Source: Shewanella surugensis (GTDB lineage Bacteria; Pseudomonadota; Gammaproteobacteria; Enterobacterales; Shewanellaceae). Taken from it: DNA of 42,628 nucleotides. Positions 9,747 through 19,692 of the stretch are shown piece after piece. Where the stretch lies: NCBI RefSeq assembly GCF_023284005.1, contig NZ_JAKIKS010000042.1, forward strand, positions 1 through 42,628, written 5' to 3'. How positions within the stretch are numbered: the first letter of the stretch is position 1; each line of letters begins with the position of its first letter. A program made the translations under genes and the position numbers. The notes under the pieces were generated by a model, which saw only the letters and a program-made list of their open reading frames with translations, searched no databases and was not told the origin of the DNA.

Positions 9747-11600
9747 GTGGCACCAAATAAACGGGTAACAATGAATGATCATGCTGCCGAGGCATCACTG
9801 TTTAAACGTCGCGCCATTTTTACTTTCTTTTGCGTCGTTTCATTGTTAAGTTTGTTACTAATTAACCTTTATCAACTACAGATTATCTCCTTTCAAGATT
9901 ACACCACTCGCTCAAATGATAATCGTATCCGTGTCGTCCCTATAGCCCCAAGTCGTGGGTTAATTTATGACAGAAATGGCGTATTACTCGCCGAAAATCA
10001 ACCTTTTTATTCTCTTGAAATGTTGCCCGAAAAAGTCAAAAACATTCCAGAGATGCTCAATGAACTTAAAAGCATCATTCCATTAAGTGCTGAACAAATT
10101 GAAGATGTCATTCAATCTCTCAAAGGTCATCGCCGTTTCAAGCCATTAACCATAAAAAACCGACTAACAGAAGATCAAGTCGCCCAGTTTAGCGTCAATC
10201 AATATCGCTTTCCCGGTGTTTCTGTTGAAGCTGGCCTTAAGCGATATTATCCATACACGAGTTTATTCACCCATGCCTTAGGTTATGTCGGCCGCATCAA
10301 TCGTCGCGATCAAATCAAACTTGAACGCGAGAATGAGTGGAAACAATATGCGGCAACCAATGATATTGGCAAGCAAGGAATTGAGCGCTTTTACGAGAGT
10401 ACCTTACACGGTAAACCCGGTCATCTTGAAGAAGAAGTCAATAATCGTGGCCGCACCATACGAATATTAAAGTCTGACGCGCCAGAACCAGGCAAAGATA
10501 TTTATTTAACGCTCGATCTCAAATTACAACAAAAAGCCGTGCAGCTCCTCGATGGCAGGCGCGGTTCGATTGTGGCGATTGATCCTCGTGATGGCGGGAT
10601 CTTAGCCATGGTCTCTAGCCCCAGTTACGATCCCAATATGTTTGTTCATGGGATCAGCAGCAAAGCTTACAATAAGCTATTAAATTCAACCTCTCGGCCA
10701 CTGATTAACCGTGCGACTCAAGGCCAATATGCCCCTGCTTCCACGATTAAGCCTTTCTTAGCATTAATGGGACTTGAAAACAAAACCATTACCCCTCAAA
10801 CGCGAGTGTGGGATCCGGGTTATTGGCAAATCCCAGGCGTCGAACGTAAATACCGTGATTGGAAACGTTGGGGTCATGGCTGGGTTAATGTCCACAGTGC
10901 GATTGTAGAGTCCTGTGATATTTATTTTTATAACTTAGCCTATAAGAGTGGCGTCAATAACATTGCTCGCTTTATGGCCCCTTTTGGATTTGGCGAAACG
11001 ACTGGCGTTGATATTAATGAAGAATCAACAGGGATCTTACCCTCTAAAGATTGGAAGCGTGCTCGCTATAATCAACCTTGGTATATAGGCGATACCATTT
11101 CAGTGGGTATTGGCCAAGGATACTGGACCGCAACCCCACTACAAATTGCCAATGCAGCCGCTATTTTGGCGAATAAGGGCAAGCGCTTTGTGCCACATTT
11201 TCTCAAATCGGTCAACACCAATACCACCGATGAAGATCCTAATAATGAATTAACACCACTAAAATTGAAAGACCCCAGCAATTGGAAGATCGTTAGCGAG
11301 GCCATGCGTGAAGCAGCCCATAAATCACGGTTTAAAAATGCGCCTTATACCGCAGCGATGAAAACAGGTACTGCTCAAGTCTTTAGTGTGGCCGAAGATA
11401 CACGTTATAACGCAAAAACGATTGATGAACACTTACGAGATAATGCGTTAGTGATTGCTTACGCTCCCTATGAAAACCCTCAAATCGTACTTTCAGTGGT
11501 ACTTGAAAATGTGGGTTGGGGTTCAAAAAATGCTGGCCCTGTCGCACGAGCGATGCTCGATGAATATATGCTAAGAGACAATGGAAAAACGGTGAAATGA
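9747..11600 (+). CDS. mrdA: Penicillin-binding protein 2, elongasome transpeptidase
   Basis: A 617-residue class B PBP that cross-links peptidoglycan during cell elongation, partner of RodA. One N-terminal membrane anchor ([20 protein letters not shown]) is followed by the dimerisation domain and the transpeptidase domain. The active-site Ser332-x-x-Lys335 (STIK), Ser389-Cys-Asp and Lys539-Thr-Gly are present. I choose the GTG at 9747 because AAGGAG lies nine bases upstream (9732-9737); the open frame runs back to a TTG at 9693 but has no ribosome-binding site. It overlaps rodA by 4 bp (ATGA). Confidence 0.95.
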   Translation: MAPNKRVTMNDHAAEASLFKRRAIFTFFCVVSLLSLLLINLYQLQIISFQDYTTRSNDNRIRVVPIAPSRGLIYDRNGVLLAENQPFYSLEMLPEKVKNIPEMLNELKSIIPLSAEQIEDVIQSLKGHRRFKPLTIKNRLTEDQVAQFSVNQYRFPGVSVEAGLKRYYPYTSLFTHALGYVGRINRRDQIKLERENEWKQYAATNDIGKQGIERFYESTLHGKPGHLEEEVNNRGRTIRILKSDAPEPGKDIYLTLDLKLQQKAVQLLDGRRGSIVAIDPRDGGILAMVSSPSYDPNMFVHGISSKAYNKLLNSTSRPLINRATQGQYAPASTIKPFLALMGLENKTITPQTRVWDPGYWQIPGVERKYRDWKRWGHGWVNVHSAIVESCDIYFYNLAYKSGVNNIARFMAPFGFGETTGVDINEESTGILPSKDWKRARYNQPWYIGDTISVGIGQGYWTATPLQIANAAAILANKGKRFVPHFLKSVNTNTTDEDPNNELTPLKLKDPSNWKIVSEAMREAAHKSRFKNAPYTAAMKTGTAQVFSVAEDTRYNAKTIDEHLRDNALVIAYAPYENPQIVLSVVLENVGWGSKNAGPVARAMLDEYMLRDNGKTVK

Positions 11601-12703
11601 GCACACATAACCATAGACCCAATATTTGGCAAAGATGCCATATCGATCTTCCCCTACTATTAGGCTTATTAAGCTTAATGGCCTATGGATTAATTGTCAT
11701 TTATTCAGCTGGCGGTGAAGACGTAGCATTATTGGATCGCCAAATGGTCCGCATGGTCTTATCTTTGATCATTATGTTTGGTATCGCACAAATTAACCCT
11801 GAAGTGTTAAGACGCTGGGCTTTCCCCATTTATATGACGGGGATTATTTTACTCTTAGGTGTGCATTTTTTTGGCGAAATCAATAAAGGCGCACAACGCT
11901 GGTTAAACGTGGGTTTCATGAAGTTTCAGCCTTCAGAACTCATCAAATTAGTGTTTCCAATCACGATGGCATGGTACATCAGTAAATTCCCTTTACCGCC
12001 CAAAAAACGTTATCTTGCTGGCGCCGGCATATTATTACTCATTCCCACATTACTCATTGCAAAACAACCGGATTTAGGTACCTCGATCCTCGTCGCAGCC
12101 TCGGGTATTTTTGTATTATTTTTATCAGGGATGAGCTGGATGATTGTCATTGGTGTCGTCGTTGGGATCCTTGCGATGCTGCCGATACTGTGGTTCTTTT
12201 TAATGCATGATTACCAACGCACGCGAGTGCTCACCTTATTTAATCCAGAGCAAGATCCACTCGGCGCGGGTTACCATATTATCCAATCAAAAATTGCCAT
12301 CGGTTCTGGCGGTCTGTGGGGAAAAGGCTGGCTACAAGGGACACAATCTCAATTGGAATTTTTACCTGAACGCCATACTGATTTTATTTTTGCTGTCATC
12401 GGTGAAGAATTTGGCCTTATTGGCAGTGCCATATTACTCACCTTATATCTCTACGTGATAGGCCGAGGTTTGGTCATTGCATCACAGGCACAAACGAGCT
12501 TTTCTCGGTTATTAGCCGGCAGTATCACCCTCACCTTTTTCGTTTATATTTTTGTCAATATTGGCATGGTTTCTGGATTACTGCCTGTAGTCGGTGTTCC
12601 ACTACCGCTGATCAGTTACGGAGGCACTTCAATGCTAACCCTAATGACAGGATTTGGCATTCTCATGAGCATACATACCCATAGACGTTTCATCGACAGA
12701 TAG
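11597..12703 (+). CDS. rodA: Peptidoglycan glycosyltransferase RodA (SEDS family)
   Basis: A 368-residue, roughly ten-helix SEDS polymerase that extends glycan strands from lipid II in the elongasome. Typical features are [12 protein letters not shown] (the conserved cytoplasmic QPSE segment), the large periplasmic loop with [37 protein letters not shown], and the C-terminal [14 protein letters not shown]. Its ATG overlaps the mrdA stop, so the two are translationally coupled, as expected for subunits of one complex. Confidence 0.96.
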   Translation: MSTHNHRPNIWQRCHIDLPLLLGLLSLMAYGLIVIYSAGGEDVALLDRQMVRMVLSLIIMFGIAQINPEVLRRWAFPIYMTGIILLLGVHFFGEINKGAQRWLNVGFMKFQPSELIKLVFPITMAWYISKFPLPPKKRYLAGAGILLLIPTLLIAKQPDLGTSILVAASGIFVLFLSGMSWMIVIGVVVGILAMLPILWFFLMHDYQRTRVLTLFNPEQDPLGAGYHIIQSKIAIGSGGLWGKGWLQGTQSQLEFLPERHTDFIFAVIGEEFGLIGSAILLTLYLYVIGRGLVIASQAQTSFSRLLAGSITLTFFVYIFVNIGMVSGLLPVVGVPLPLISYGGTSMLTLMTGFGILMSIHTHRRFIDR

Positions 12704-12715
12704 GATAACGCTATT

Positions 12716-13750
12716 ATGACTTTTCTCCCTAAATCAATTTCTCGACTATCGCTATTACTCGTAACCTCTTTTGGTTTAATGGCTTGCTCTTCATCCAATG
12801 TGGCCTCTGAAGCCCAAACGGCTCAGTACAAACAAGCCTTTATCGATAAACAATTAGCCGCAGGTTATGATAAAAAAACAATCGATTTTTTTCTTAGTCA
12901 AGGGCATTACAATCAAGCGGTGATTAATGCTATCACCACCCCTTGGGAAGCAAAGCCTTGGGATCAGTATTATCCTATCTTCCTCACCCAAAAGCGCCTC
13001 GATGCAGGACTCACTTTTTGGGATGAATACCAAGACACCATAGAAAAAGCTGCCGAGCAATACCAAGTCGAACCCGAAATTATTGTCGCCATCATCGGTA
13101 TTGAAACCTTTTACGGAAAAATCATGGGCAATTATTCCGTTGTCGATGCGCTCTATACCTTGGGCTTTTATTACCCTCCTAGAGCCGATTTTTTTCGCTC
13201 TGAATTTGCTAATTTACAAGACTTAACCCAAGAAGAGCATTTAGATATCAAGTCGCTTAAAGGGTCTTATGCTGGCGCCATGGGCTATGGGCAGTTTATT
13301 CCTTCAAGTTATCGTCACTATGCTGTCGACTTTGATCAAGATGGGCGCAGAGATCTACTCAATAGCCCCATTGATGCCATTGGCAGTGTGGCCAATTACT
13401 TCCATCAACACGGATGGCAACAAGGTGCGCCTGTCGCAATACAGCTAGAGCAAACTAACAACAAACCTGATAACCTCAATGTCTGGGCGGGTAAGAAACC
13501 TGAATATCAAGTGCTCGATTTCATTCCCTATCTACCTTCATCTTCCAACTCAATCCAAAACAATGCACTCAATCCAGCTTTACTCATAGAGCTTGAACAA
13601 GCCTCTGGCAATGAATATTGGCTTGGATTTAATAACTTTTATGTGATCACTCGATATAATCGCAGCCCCTTATACGCCATGGCGGTGTACCAATTTAGCC
13701 AAGCATTAAAAGACGCTCATACTCATCCCGATAGAGGGACTAACCTCTAA
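12716..13750 (+). CDS. mltB: Membrane-bound lytic murein transglycosylase B
   Basis: A 344-residue GH103 lipoprotein that cleaves the MurNAc-GlcNAc bond with formation of 1,6-anhydro-MurNAc. The signal peptide ends in a lipobox (FGLMAC), so it should be anchored in the outer membrane. The catalytic glutamate is Glu130 in IIGIETFYGKIMGNY. GAMGYGQFIPSSYRHYAVDFD, with an EF-hand-like DFDQDGRRD, and the final ITRYNRSPLYAMAVYQF are characteristic. It follows rodA by 12 bp. Confidence 0.95.
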   Translation: MTFLPKSISRLSLLLVTSFGLMACSSSNVASEAQTAQYKQAFIDKQLAAGYDKKTIDFFLSQGHYNQAVINAITTPWEAKPWDQYYPIFLTQKRLDAGLTFWDEYQDTIEKAAEQYQVEPEIIVAIIGIETFYGKIMGNYSVVDALYTLGFYYPPRADFFRSEFANLQDLTQEEHLDIKSLKGSYAGAMGYGQFIPSSYRHYAVDFDQDGRRDLLNSPIDAIGSVANYFHQHGWQQGAPVAIQLEQTNNKPDNLNVWAGKKPEYQVLDFIPYLPSSSNSIQNNALNPALLIELEQASGNEYWLGFNNFYVITRYNRSPLYAMAVYQFSQALKDAHTHPDRGTNL

Positions 13751-13928
13751 ATCGGATCACGGCCATGTCAAAATGTTCTACTTTCTGACTGGCCGCTGAC
13801 TCAAGTTTACAAATGTATTAAAATGATACGAAAATTAACATCTAAATTGAAATTAGCACTAGCGCTAATCCTCCCTACCCCTTATGCTGCTTATTATTCC
13901 TCGCTGCCAGATCTGTAAAATAATCTCA

Positions 13929-14741
13929 ATGATAAAAAACATCACCCTTATTTTCAGTCTCGCTATTTTATTCATTATCAGTGGCTGCTCCAGCAATAAA
14001 TCCAATACCGATAACCCTAATGCTGGGCGTTATGCCATGGATAAAGATAAAGCCCCGACATCAGCACCCGATGTCAGCAAGGTCAAAGATGCCACGCCTC
14101 AATATGAAGCCTATAGTCGAGGCGGTAATCGCAAGAAATACACTGTAATGGGTAAATCCTACACGGTCTTAAACTCTGGTAAGGGTTATCAAGCCACAGG
14201 CATAGCCTCTTGGTACGGACTTAAATTTCATGGCCACCTCACTGCCAATGGTGAGGTCTATGATATGTATGCCATGTCAGCAGCCCACAAGACTTTGCCT
14301 TTGCCCAGCTTTGTTAAAGTCACTAATACTGGTAATGGCAAAACGGTCGTCGTGCGTGTTAATGACAGAGGTCCTTTTCATCAAAATAGATTGATCGACC
14401 TATCTTACGCTGCGGCCTATAAACTCGACATGCTCAAAATAGGCACAGCAAAAGTCAAAGTTGAAGTCATTTATGTCACCGACCCCAGTCTCCTAGCCGT
14501 TAATGACGCCATCCACACTGAGCAACATTATATTCAAGTTTTTGCTTCCAGTGATAAGACAAAAATCAATCAATTAGCAAAGAAACTCACAAAGCAGTAC
14601 CAATTAAAATCACGACTACAAACAGTTGATAACCTGTATCGCTTACAGTTAGGCCCCATTGGGCAGCAACATCTTGCCACTCAACTGACTGATAAGCTAA
14701 AAAATGACGGCTATTCCAATAGCTATTTAGTGACCGAATAA
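13929..14741 (+). CDS. rlpA: Septal ring lytic transglycosylase RlpA, lipoprotein
   Basis: A 270-residue outer-membrane lipoprotein with a lipobox (FIISGC). It has a double-psi beta-barrel domain ([23 protein letters not shown], then [18 protein letters not shown]) carrying the catalytic region, and a C-terminal SPOR domain ([16 protein letters not shown]... YRLQLGPIG) that binds denuded glycan at the septum. I prefer the ATG at 13929, where the signal peptide begins, over the in-frame ATG at 13884; neither has a strong ribosome-binding site. It is separated from mltB by about 180 bp of AT-rich DNA that may hold a promoter. Confidence 0.92.
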   Translation: MIKNITLIFSLAILFIISGCSSNKSNTDNPNAGRYAMDKDKAPTSAPDVSKVKDATPQYEAYSRGGNRKKYTVMGKSYTVLNSGKGYQATGIASWYGLKFHGHLTANGEVYDMYAMSAAHKTLPLPSFVKVTNTGNGKTVVVRVNDRGPFHQNRLIDLSYAAAYKLDMLKIGTAKVKVEVIYVTDPSLLAVNDAIHTEQHYIQVFASSDKTKINQLAKKLTKQYQLKSRLQTVDNLYRLQLGPIGQQHLATQLTDKLKNDGYSNSYLVTE

Positions 14742-14845
14742 AGTAAGTTTAATGAACCTTCTTTCTCTTGCCCTTTTCAGTAAATGGTATACTCGGGGGA
14801 AATGGTTTTCTTCTAACATAAACTAATAAGACGCGCCTTGTTATT

Positions 14846-16018
14846 ATGAAATTTTTAAATAATCCGCTCAAAGCAGTGTTACTTGTCACCTCTTTCGCCT
14901 TTACTCAAGCCTACGCTGCCCCCATGGTGATCCCTGATGCGCCTAAAGTCGCCGCGAAAGCTTTTGTATTAATGGATTTCAATACTGGGCAAATCATTGC
15001 AGAGGAAAATGCATATGAAAGCCTCAATCCAGCCAGCTTAACCAAAATGATGACCAGCTATGTCATCGGTCAAGAAATTAAAGCGGGCAATATTAATCCA
15101 ACAGATGAAGTCACCATCAGTAAAAATGCATGGTCTAAAAACTTCCCCGATTCTTCGAAAATGTTTATTGAAGTCGGTAAAAAAGTCTCTGTTGAAGAGC
15201 TTAATAAAGGCATCATCATTCAATCGGGTAATGATGCTTGTGTTGCCATGGCTGAACACGTTGCAGGCACGCAAGATGCTTTCGTTGACTTGATGAACTC
15301 TTGGGCTGAACAAATTGGCATGAAAGACAGCCATTTTGAAAATGCCCATGGTCTCGATGCTGAAAATCATAAGAGTACCGCATATGATATGGCGCTCTTA
15401 GGCGCTGCACTTATTCGTGATGTTCCCAATGAATATGCTATCTACAAACAAAAATCATTTACTTATAACGGCATCAAACAATATAACCGTAATGGCTTAT
15501 TGTGGGATAAAAGCTTAAATGTCGATGGTATTAAAACTGGGCATACTTCGGGCGCCGGATATAACTTAGTCACCTCGGCAACCAAAGACGGCATGCGCCT
15601 TATTTCCGTTGTGATGGGCACAAAAAGTGAAGCTGCACGTAAGGCTGAAAGTAAAAAATTATTAAACTACGGCTTCCGCTTCTTTGAAAGCGTCACGCCT
15701 TATAAGGCAGGCGACAGTTTTGTGACTCAAAAAATCTGGTACGGCGATCGCAGCAGTATTGATTTAGGCTTTAATGCCGACACAGCCATTACCATTAATC
15801 GTAGTCAGGCTAAAAACTTAAAAGCCAATTTTGAATTGACCAAGCCACTCACTGCACCGATCGCTAAAGGCGAAGTCGTCGGCAATGTTTATTTCCAACT
15901 TAATGGTAAAGACATTGCACAGTTCCCCCTCATCACCTTACAAGAAATCAATGAAGGTAGCTGGTTCAGTCGCTTAATGGATTATTTTCAACAAAAATTT
16001 GATTCTTGGTTTAGCTAA
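14846..16018 (+). CDS. dacA: D-alanyl-D-alanine carboxypeptidase (PBP5/6 type)
   Basis: A 390-residue periplasmic DD-carboxypeptidase that trims the terminal D-Ala of peptidoglycan stem peptides. It has a Sec signal peptide (cleavage near AYAAP), Ser64-Leu-Thr-Lys67, Ser127-Gly-Asn and Lys230-Thr-Gly. The C-terminal amphipathic helix (WFSRLMDYFQQKFDSWFS) is the usual membrane anchor. A -10-like TATACT at 14788-14793 suggests its own promoter after rlpA. A terminator follows. Confidence 0.95.
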   Translation: MKFLNNPLKAVLLVTSFAFTQAYAAPMVIPDAPKVAAKAFVLMDFNTGQIIAEENAYESLNPASLTKMMTSYVIGQEIKAGNINPTDEVTISKNAWSKNFPDSSKMFIEVGKKVSVEELNKGIIIQSGNDACVAMAEHVAGTQDAFVDLMNSWAEQIGMKDSHFENAHGLDAENHKSTAYDMALLGAALIRDVPNEYAIYKQKSFTYNGIKQYNRNGLLWDKSLNVDGIKTGHTSGAGYNLVTSATKDGMRLISVVMGTKSEAARKAESKKLLNYGFRFFESVTPYKAGDSFVTQKIWYGDRSSIDLGFNADTAITINRSQAKNLKANFELTKPLTAPIAKGEVVGNVYFQLNGKDIAQFPLITLQEINEGSWFSRLMDYFQQKFDSWFS

Positions 16019-16047
16019 ATCTTAAGCACTAAAAACATCATAATATC

Positions 16048-16073
16048 GAAGCGACCACAAGGTCGCTTCTTTG
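16048..16073 (+). terminator. Intrinsic terminator after dacA
   Basis: A 9-bp stem (GAAGCGACC / GGTCGCTTC) with a 4-nt ACAA loop is followed by TTT. Confidence 0.7.
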
Positions 16074-16111
16074 CTTAATGGCTTCTCATTCCAATCACTC
16101 GTGTAGGGGCT

Positions 16112-16140
16112 TTCACAATACCGCTTGAATTAGGTATAAT
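16112..16140 (+). promoter_or_regulatory. Promoter of ybeD-lipB-lipA
   Basis: TTCACA at 16112-16117 and a perfect TATAAT at 16135-16140 are 17 bases apart, about 44 bases before the ybeD start. A second TATAAT at 16505-16510 before lipB could be an internal promoter, but its -35 is poor. Confidence 0.7.
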
Positions 16141-16183
16141 AGCCACCCTATAAGCGGTATCTGTATAAAGTAAGAGATAACAC

Positions 16184-16450
16184 ATGTTAGAAACTAAATT
16201 TGATGAGTTAATGGAATTTCCGAACTCTTTTCCTTTTAAAGTGGTTGGTAATGCCTGCGATACTTTGGCTGATCGAGTCGTTGCGGTTGTGCAAAAACAT
16301 GCACCGGGTGACTATATCCCCTTAACAAAAACGTCCAGCAAAGGCTCTTATCACTCAGTGACTATTCGTGTCACTGTGATCAGTAAAGATCATGTTGAAA
16401 TCCTCTATACTGAATTAGCGGCTATTGAAGGCGTAAAACGCGTACTTTAA
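16184..16450 (+). CDS. ybeD: YbeD/DUF493 family protein
   Basis: An 88-residue ACT-like fold protein of the DUF493 (YbeD) family, almost always found next to lipB. The pattern [16 protein letters not shown], then [17 protein letters not shown] and a C-terminal IEGVKRVL is typical. Its role is not firmly established; proposed links are to lipoate metabolism or allosteric regulation. It starts at an ATG 44 bases after a good -10, and 94 bp separate it from lipB. Confidence 0.92.
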   Translation: MLETKFDELMEFPNSFPFKVVGNACDTLADRVVAVVQKHAPGDYIPLTKTSSKGSYHSVTIRVTVISKDHVEILYTELAAIEGVKRVL

Positions 16451-16544
16451 TCGTAACGCTAATCAAACAAAAGAGGATAAGTGTGATTAAGTTAACATTT
16501 ATCGTATAATATCGAGCATCAGTATTTGAGTAGAGAGGCTGCCC

Positions 16545-17201
16545 TTGCAAGAAGCCGTTTTGCATATAAGGCATCTAGGACAACAAGACTATCAAAGCGT
16601 GTGGCGATCCATGCAAGATTATACCGATAATCGCGATACTTTGAGCCCAGATGAGCTTTGGATAGTTGAACACCCGTCCGTGTTCACCCAAGGACAAGCA
16701 GGTAAAAGCGAACATATCCTTAATCCGGGTGATATCCCAGTGATCAAAGTCGATAGAGGCGGCCAAGTGACTTACCATGGCCCCGGCCAACTTGTCGTTT
16801 ATCCCCTGCTCGATATCAAAAGATTAAAAATGGGCGTGAGAGAATTAGTCACTAAAATAGAGCAAAGCATTGTTGATATGCTGGCGCAATACCAAGTGAC
16901 CGCTTATGCCAAAGCCGATGCCCCCGGCGTATATGTCGATGAGCGAAAAATTGCTTCATTAGGGCTCAGGATCCGTAAAGGCTGTTCTTTTCATGGACTG
17001 GCACTTAATGTCGATATGGATATGTCGCCTTTTCAACGCATCAACCCTTGTGGTTATGCGGGAATGGAAATGATCCAATGCAAGCCTCTGGGCGGTCCTC
17101 AAAACGTCATCGAGGCAGGCAATCAATTGCTCAATACGCTTAGCCAACAGCTTGGCTACCAACATCTAGTTCATCACCAAGGATTAGCAGAGTCATTATG
17201 A
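16545..17201 (+). CDS. lipB: Octanoyl-[acyl-carrier-protein]:protein transferase LipB
   Basis: A 218-residue enzyme that moves octanoate from ACP to lipoyl domains, the first step of lipoate assembly. The signature [17 protein letters not shown], the catalytic Lys135 (RKIASLG) and Cys169 (INPCGYAGM) match the numbering of the E. coli enzyme. The start is a TTG at 16545, with AGAGAGG ending six bases upstream; no better start lies nearby. Its stop overlaps the lipA ATG by 4 bp. Confidence 0.95.
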   Translation: MQEAVLHIRHLGQQDYQSVWRSMQDYTDNRDTLSPDELWIVEHPSVFTQGQAGKSEHILNPGDIPVIKVDRGGQVTYHGPGQLVVYPLLDIKRLKMGVRELVTKIEQSIVDMLAQYQVTAYAKADAPGVYVDERKIASLGLRIRKGCSFHGLALNVDMDMSPFQRINPCGYAGMEMIQCKPLGGPQNVIEAGNQLLNTLSQQLGYQHLVHHQGLAESL

Positions 17202-18163
17202 ATAGGCCTGAAAGATTACAACCTGGCGTAAAGCTGAGAGACGCAGAGAAACTGGCACGGATCCCCATCAAAGTGGTTCCGTCGGAACGTGAAACCATGC
17301 TGCGTAAGCCTGATTGGTTAAGAGTCAAGCTCCCCGCATCGAATCAACGCATTACCGAGATCAAGCAAGCTTTACGTAAAAATGGTTTACATTCTGTTTG
17401 TGAAGAGGCTTCTTGCCCTAACCTTTCTGAATGTTTTAATCATGGTACTGCCACCTTTATGATCTTGGGCGCGATTTGCACCCGCCGCTGTCCCTTTTGT
17501 GATGTCGCTCATGGTAGACCGTTGAAACCGGATGCTGAAGAGCCTAAAAAATTAGCGCAAACCATCAGAGATATGAAGCTTAAATATGTGGTGATCACTT
17601 CTGTCGATCGTGACGATCTTCGTGATGGTGGCGCGCAACATTTTGTCGATTGTATCCGTGAAATTCGCCTGCTAAATCCGGAGATAAAAATCGAAACTTT
17701 AGTGCCTGATTTCCGTGGTCGCATCGATGCTGCGCTTGAAATTTTAGCCACTGAGCCACCCGATGTGTTTAATCACAACCTCGAAACGGCGCCGACTCAT
17801 TACCGTAAGGCTCGTCCTGGTGCTAATTATCAATGGTCTTTAGATCTATTGAAAAAGTTTAAAGCGCGTCACCCCAATGTACCTACAAAATCAGGTTTGA
17901 TGATGGGACTGGGTGAAACCAATGACGAAATCGCGCAAGTCCTGCATGACTTGCGCGCCCATAATGTGGAAATGCTGACTTTAGGCCAATATTTACAACC
18001 CTCAAAGTTCCATTTACCCGTTGAGCGCTACGTACCACCAGCAGAATTTGATGCCTTAAAAGCATTAGCCGAAAGCATTGGCTTTACTCACGCCGCTTGT
18101 GGCCCACTGGTCCGTTCAAGTTATCATGCCGATCTTCAAGCCCAAGGCAAAGAAGTCAAATAA
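17198..18163 (+). CDS. lipA: Lipoyl synthase
   Basis: A 321-residue radical-SAM enzyme that inserts two sulfurs into protein-bound octanoate. The auxiliary cluster ligands Cys68, Cys73, Cys79 ([12 protein letters not shown]) and the radical-SAM cluster Cys94, Cys98, Cys101 (CTRRCPFC) are intact, as is the C-terminal RSSYHAD whose serine ligates the auxiliary cluster. It is translationally coupled to lipB and ends the operon at a strong terminator. Confidence 0.97.
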   Translation: MNRPERLQPGVKLRDAEKLARIPIKVVPSERETMLRKPDWLRVKLPASNQRITEIKQALRKNGLHSVCEEASCPNLSECFNHGTATFMILGAICTRRCPFCDVAHGRPLKPDAEEPKKLAQTIRDMKLKYVVITSVDRDDLRDGGAQHFVDCIREIRLLNPEIKIETLVPDFRGRIDAALEILATEPPDVFNHNLETAPTHYRKARPGANYQWSLDLLKKFKARHPNVPTKSGLMMGLGETNDEIAQVLHDLRAHNVEMLTLGQYLQPSKFHLPVERYVPPAEFDALKALAESIGFTHAACGPLVRSSYHADLQAQGKEVK

Positions 18164-18208
18164 GCGTATCGCTTGAATTTGTCAGCTAACGCAATACGCA
18201 ACAAACAC

Positions 18209-18248
18209 AAAAAGGCCCCGACTTCATATTGAAGTCGGGGCCTTTTTA
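18209..18248. terminator. Strong bidirectional terminator between lipA and rimI
   Basis: A 15-bp perfect stem (AAAGGCCCCGACTTC / GAAGTCGGGGCCTTT) with a 5-nt loop is flanked by A- and T-runs. It serves lipA on the plus strand and the holD-rimI operon on the minus strand. Confidence 0.92.
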
Positions 18249-18263
18249 ATAAAATAACAATGG

Positions 18264-18758
18264 CTAACGTGCGCTGATATCAAGCTGCATGAGTATCGCA
18301 TCTTCCACACCCACTTTGGCTTGATCATTGCCGCTCATATTCACTGTTTTATAATAACCTGCACGCACGCCAGTTTGTTCAAAACCACACGCGAGATACA
18401 ACTGCCGAGCCCCTGTCGATGACGCCCTCACCTCTAATAACAACACGTCAGCGTCATGGGTTTTCACAGTATCAATCACAGAGGTTAATAAGGCTTTGCC
18501 TAATCCTTGTCCTTGGCTTTTAGGCGCAATACAGATATCCATTAAGCTTGCCTCTTCAAAAATTTGATGAGTGATGGCAAAACCTGCTAATACCTCATCT
18601 GCATATATTCCTGAGACGCGATATAAAGGGCCAAAACAACTCTCTATTGTTTGCTCACTCATGGGATGAGTGTGCGCTTGTTTAGCAAGTGCCGCCATTT
18701 CAGGCGCATCTGTTCGCCGCATCGGCTTGATGTTGATGTTAATATGATTATATTTCAT
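18264..18758 (-). CDS. rimI: RimI-type GNAT N-acetyltransferase
   Basis: A 164-residue GNAT protein. The acetyl-CoA loop is SQGQGLGKALL, preceded by LMDICIAPKSQ and followed by LEVRASSTGARQLYLACGF, the arrangement seen in RimI, which acetylates the N-terminal alanine of ribosomal protein S18. Its position after holD is the usual one in gammaproteobacteria and supports that call. I place the start at 18758, where it overlaps the end of holD by 11 bp; a longer open frame to 18821 lies within holD. Confidence 0.85.
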   Translation of the reverse strand: MKYNHININIKPMRRTDAPEMAALAKQAHTHPMSEQTIESCFGPLYRVSGIYADEVLAGFAITHQIFEEASLMDICIAPKSQGQGLGKALLTSVIDTVKTHDADVLLLEVRASSTGARQLYLACGFEQTGVRAGYYKTVNMSGNDQAKVGVEDAILMQLDISAR

Positions 18759-19212
18759 TAAGATTTTTTGCTTTATCAGTCTCACTATCCATTTCACTCT
18801 CTGCGTCAGGCTTATCGCCAAACACTAACAGAGCTTGTGGATATAGCTGACAGATCTGCTGCCATAAGGCCTTCTTCTCAGCAGCGTCACTTTCAAGTTC
18901 GCTGAGCGGTTTAGAGATAAGATAAGATGGCTTATTCGAAGCGTTTTGATTCACCCGCCTGAGCAGGGCGTATTCTGGTTTAGGGGAGCGAAGATCCCAA
19001 AGAATATTCGCATCTGAATTATCTTTATCGCTAAACTCACAGTCCTCAATAGGACAACCGATTAAACCTAGCACAGTCAACAAAATAGGGTGCTCACTCG
19101 TCACTTGACCTGCCACCTTATCATCGATAAGAAGGGTAAACACTTGACGTTTAGGGCGACGAATTGTCCAACGAGTAATACCCATGGCATCTAAGTAGGC
19201 CATCTTATTCAT
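18748..19212 (-). CDS. holD: DNA polymerase III psi subunit
   Basis: A 154-residue protein with the conserved N-terminus of HolD (YLDAMGITRWTIRRP), which in this family mediates contact with the chi subunit and SSB in the clamp-loader complex. The remainder is poorly conserved, as usual for the family. The highly acidic C-terminus (SEMDSETDKAKN) overlaps the rimI start. The ATG at 19212 or the one at 19203 could be used; neither has a strong ribosome-binding site. Confidence 0.85.
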   Translation of the reverse strand: MNKMAYLDAMGITRWTIRRPKRQVFTLLIDDKVAGQVTSEHPILLTVLGLIGCPIEDCEFSDKDNSDANILWDLRSPKPEYALLRRVNQNASNKPSYLISKPLSELESDAAEKKALWQQICQLYPQALLVFGDKPDAESEMDSETDKAKNLNEI

Positions 19213-19380
19213 AAATCGTATTCATACTCGTCATAGACCTCGTAATCATCCCCATAAACTCATATTCACGCTGAGCACTCAATATCGATAGCATAACAGT
19301 TATTCTTTATTATCACGACTGAAACCCAGCACAAGCAGACCATAAATCGAGCCACCAACAAAGCCCTGTCTCTACAATCA

Positions 19381-19563
19381 TCAAACGGACTGATCTGTTA
19401 ATGTCGCCATCACCGCGCAGCGATAGCCGCCACAGCAATCGCCTTTGGCAGTCACTTTATCAATCGACCATATGCCCGCCATTTCTGTGGGAAAACTGTC
19501 ATCCCATTCAAGTATTCCTTCAGTGAGAGTTTGGATGTAAAGAGAAAGCAAATTGGCTATCAA
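19381..19563 (-). CDS. Small ORF of unknown function, possibly a gene remnant
   Basis: A 60-residue open frame (ending GYRCAVMATLTDQSV) that starts only with a TTG and stays open about ten codons further upstream. The composition looks protein-like (amphipathic start, a CCGGYRC cluster), but I recognise no family and see no ribosome-binding site. It lies in a 480-bp gap between holD and the MFS gene, next to other short open stretches in different frames, which fits a decayed gene better than an intact one. Confidence 0.25.
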   Translation of the reverse strand: MIANLLSLYIQTLTEGILEWDDSFPTEMAGIWSIDKVTAKGDCCGGYRCAVMATLTDQSV

Positions 19564-19692
19564 CGCGCTTCGAGATAAGGGGTTAATAGGTCATTGGCTG
19601 AGCAGCTTATCGCGCAACGGAGAAGCTGTGCTTGATATGCGTAAACTGGCCCACTGGTAAGACTGGCTGGCATTTTTTTAATACCGTAATCT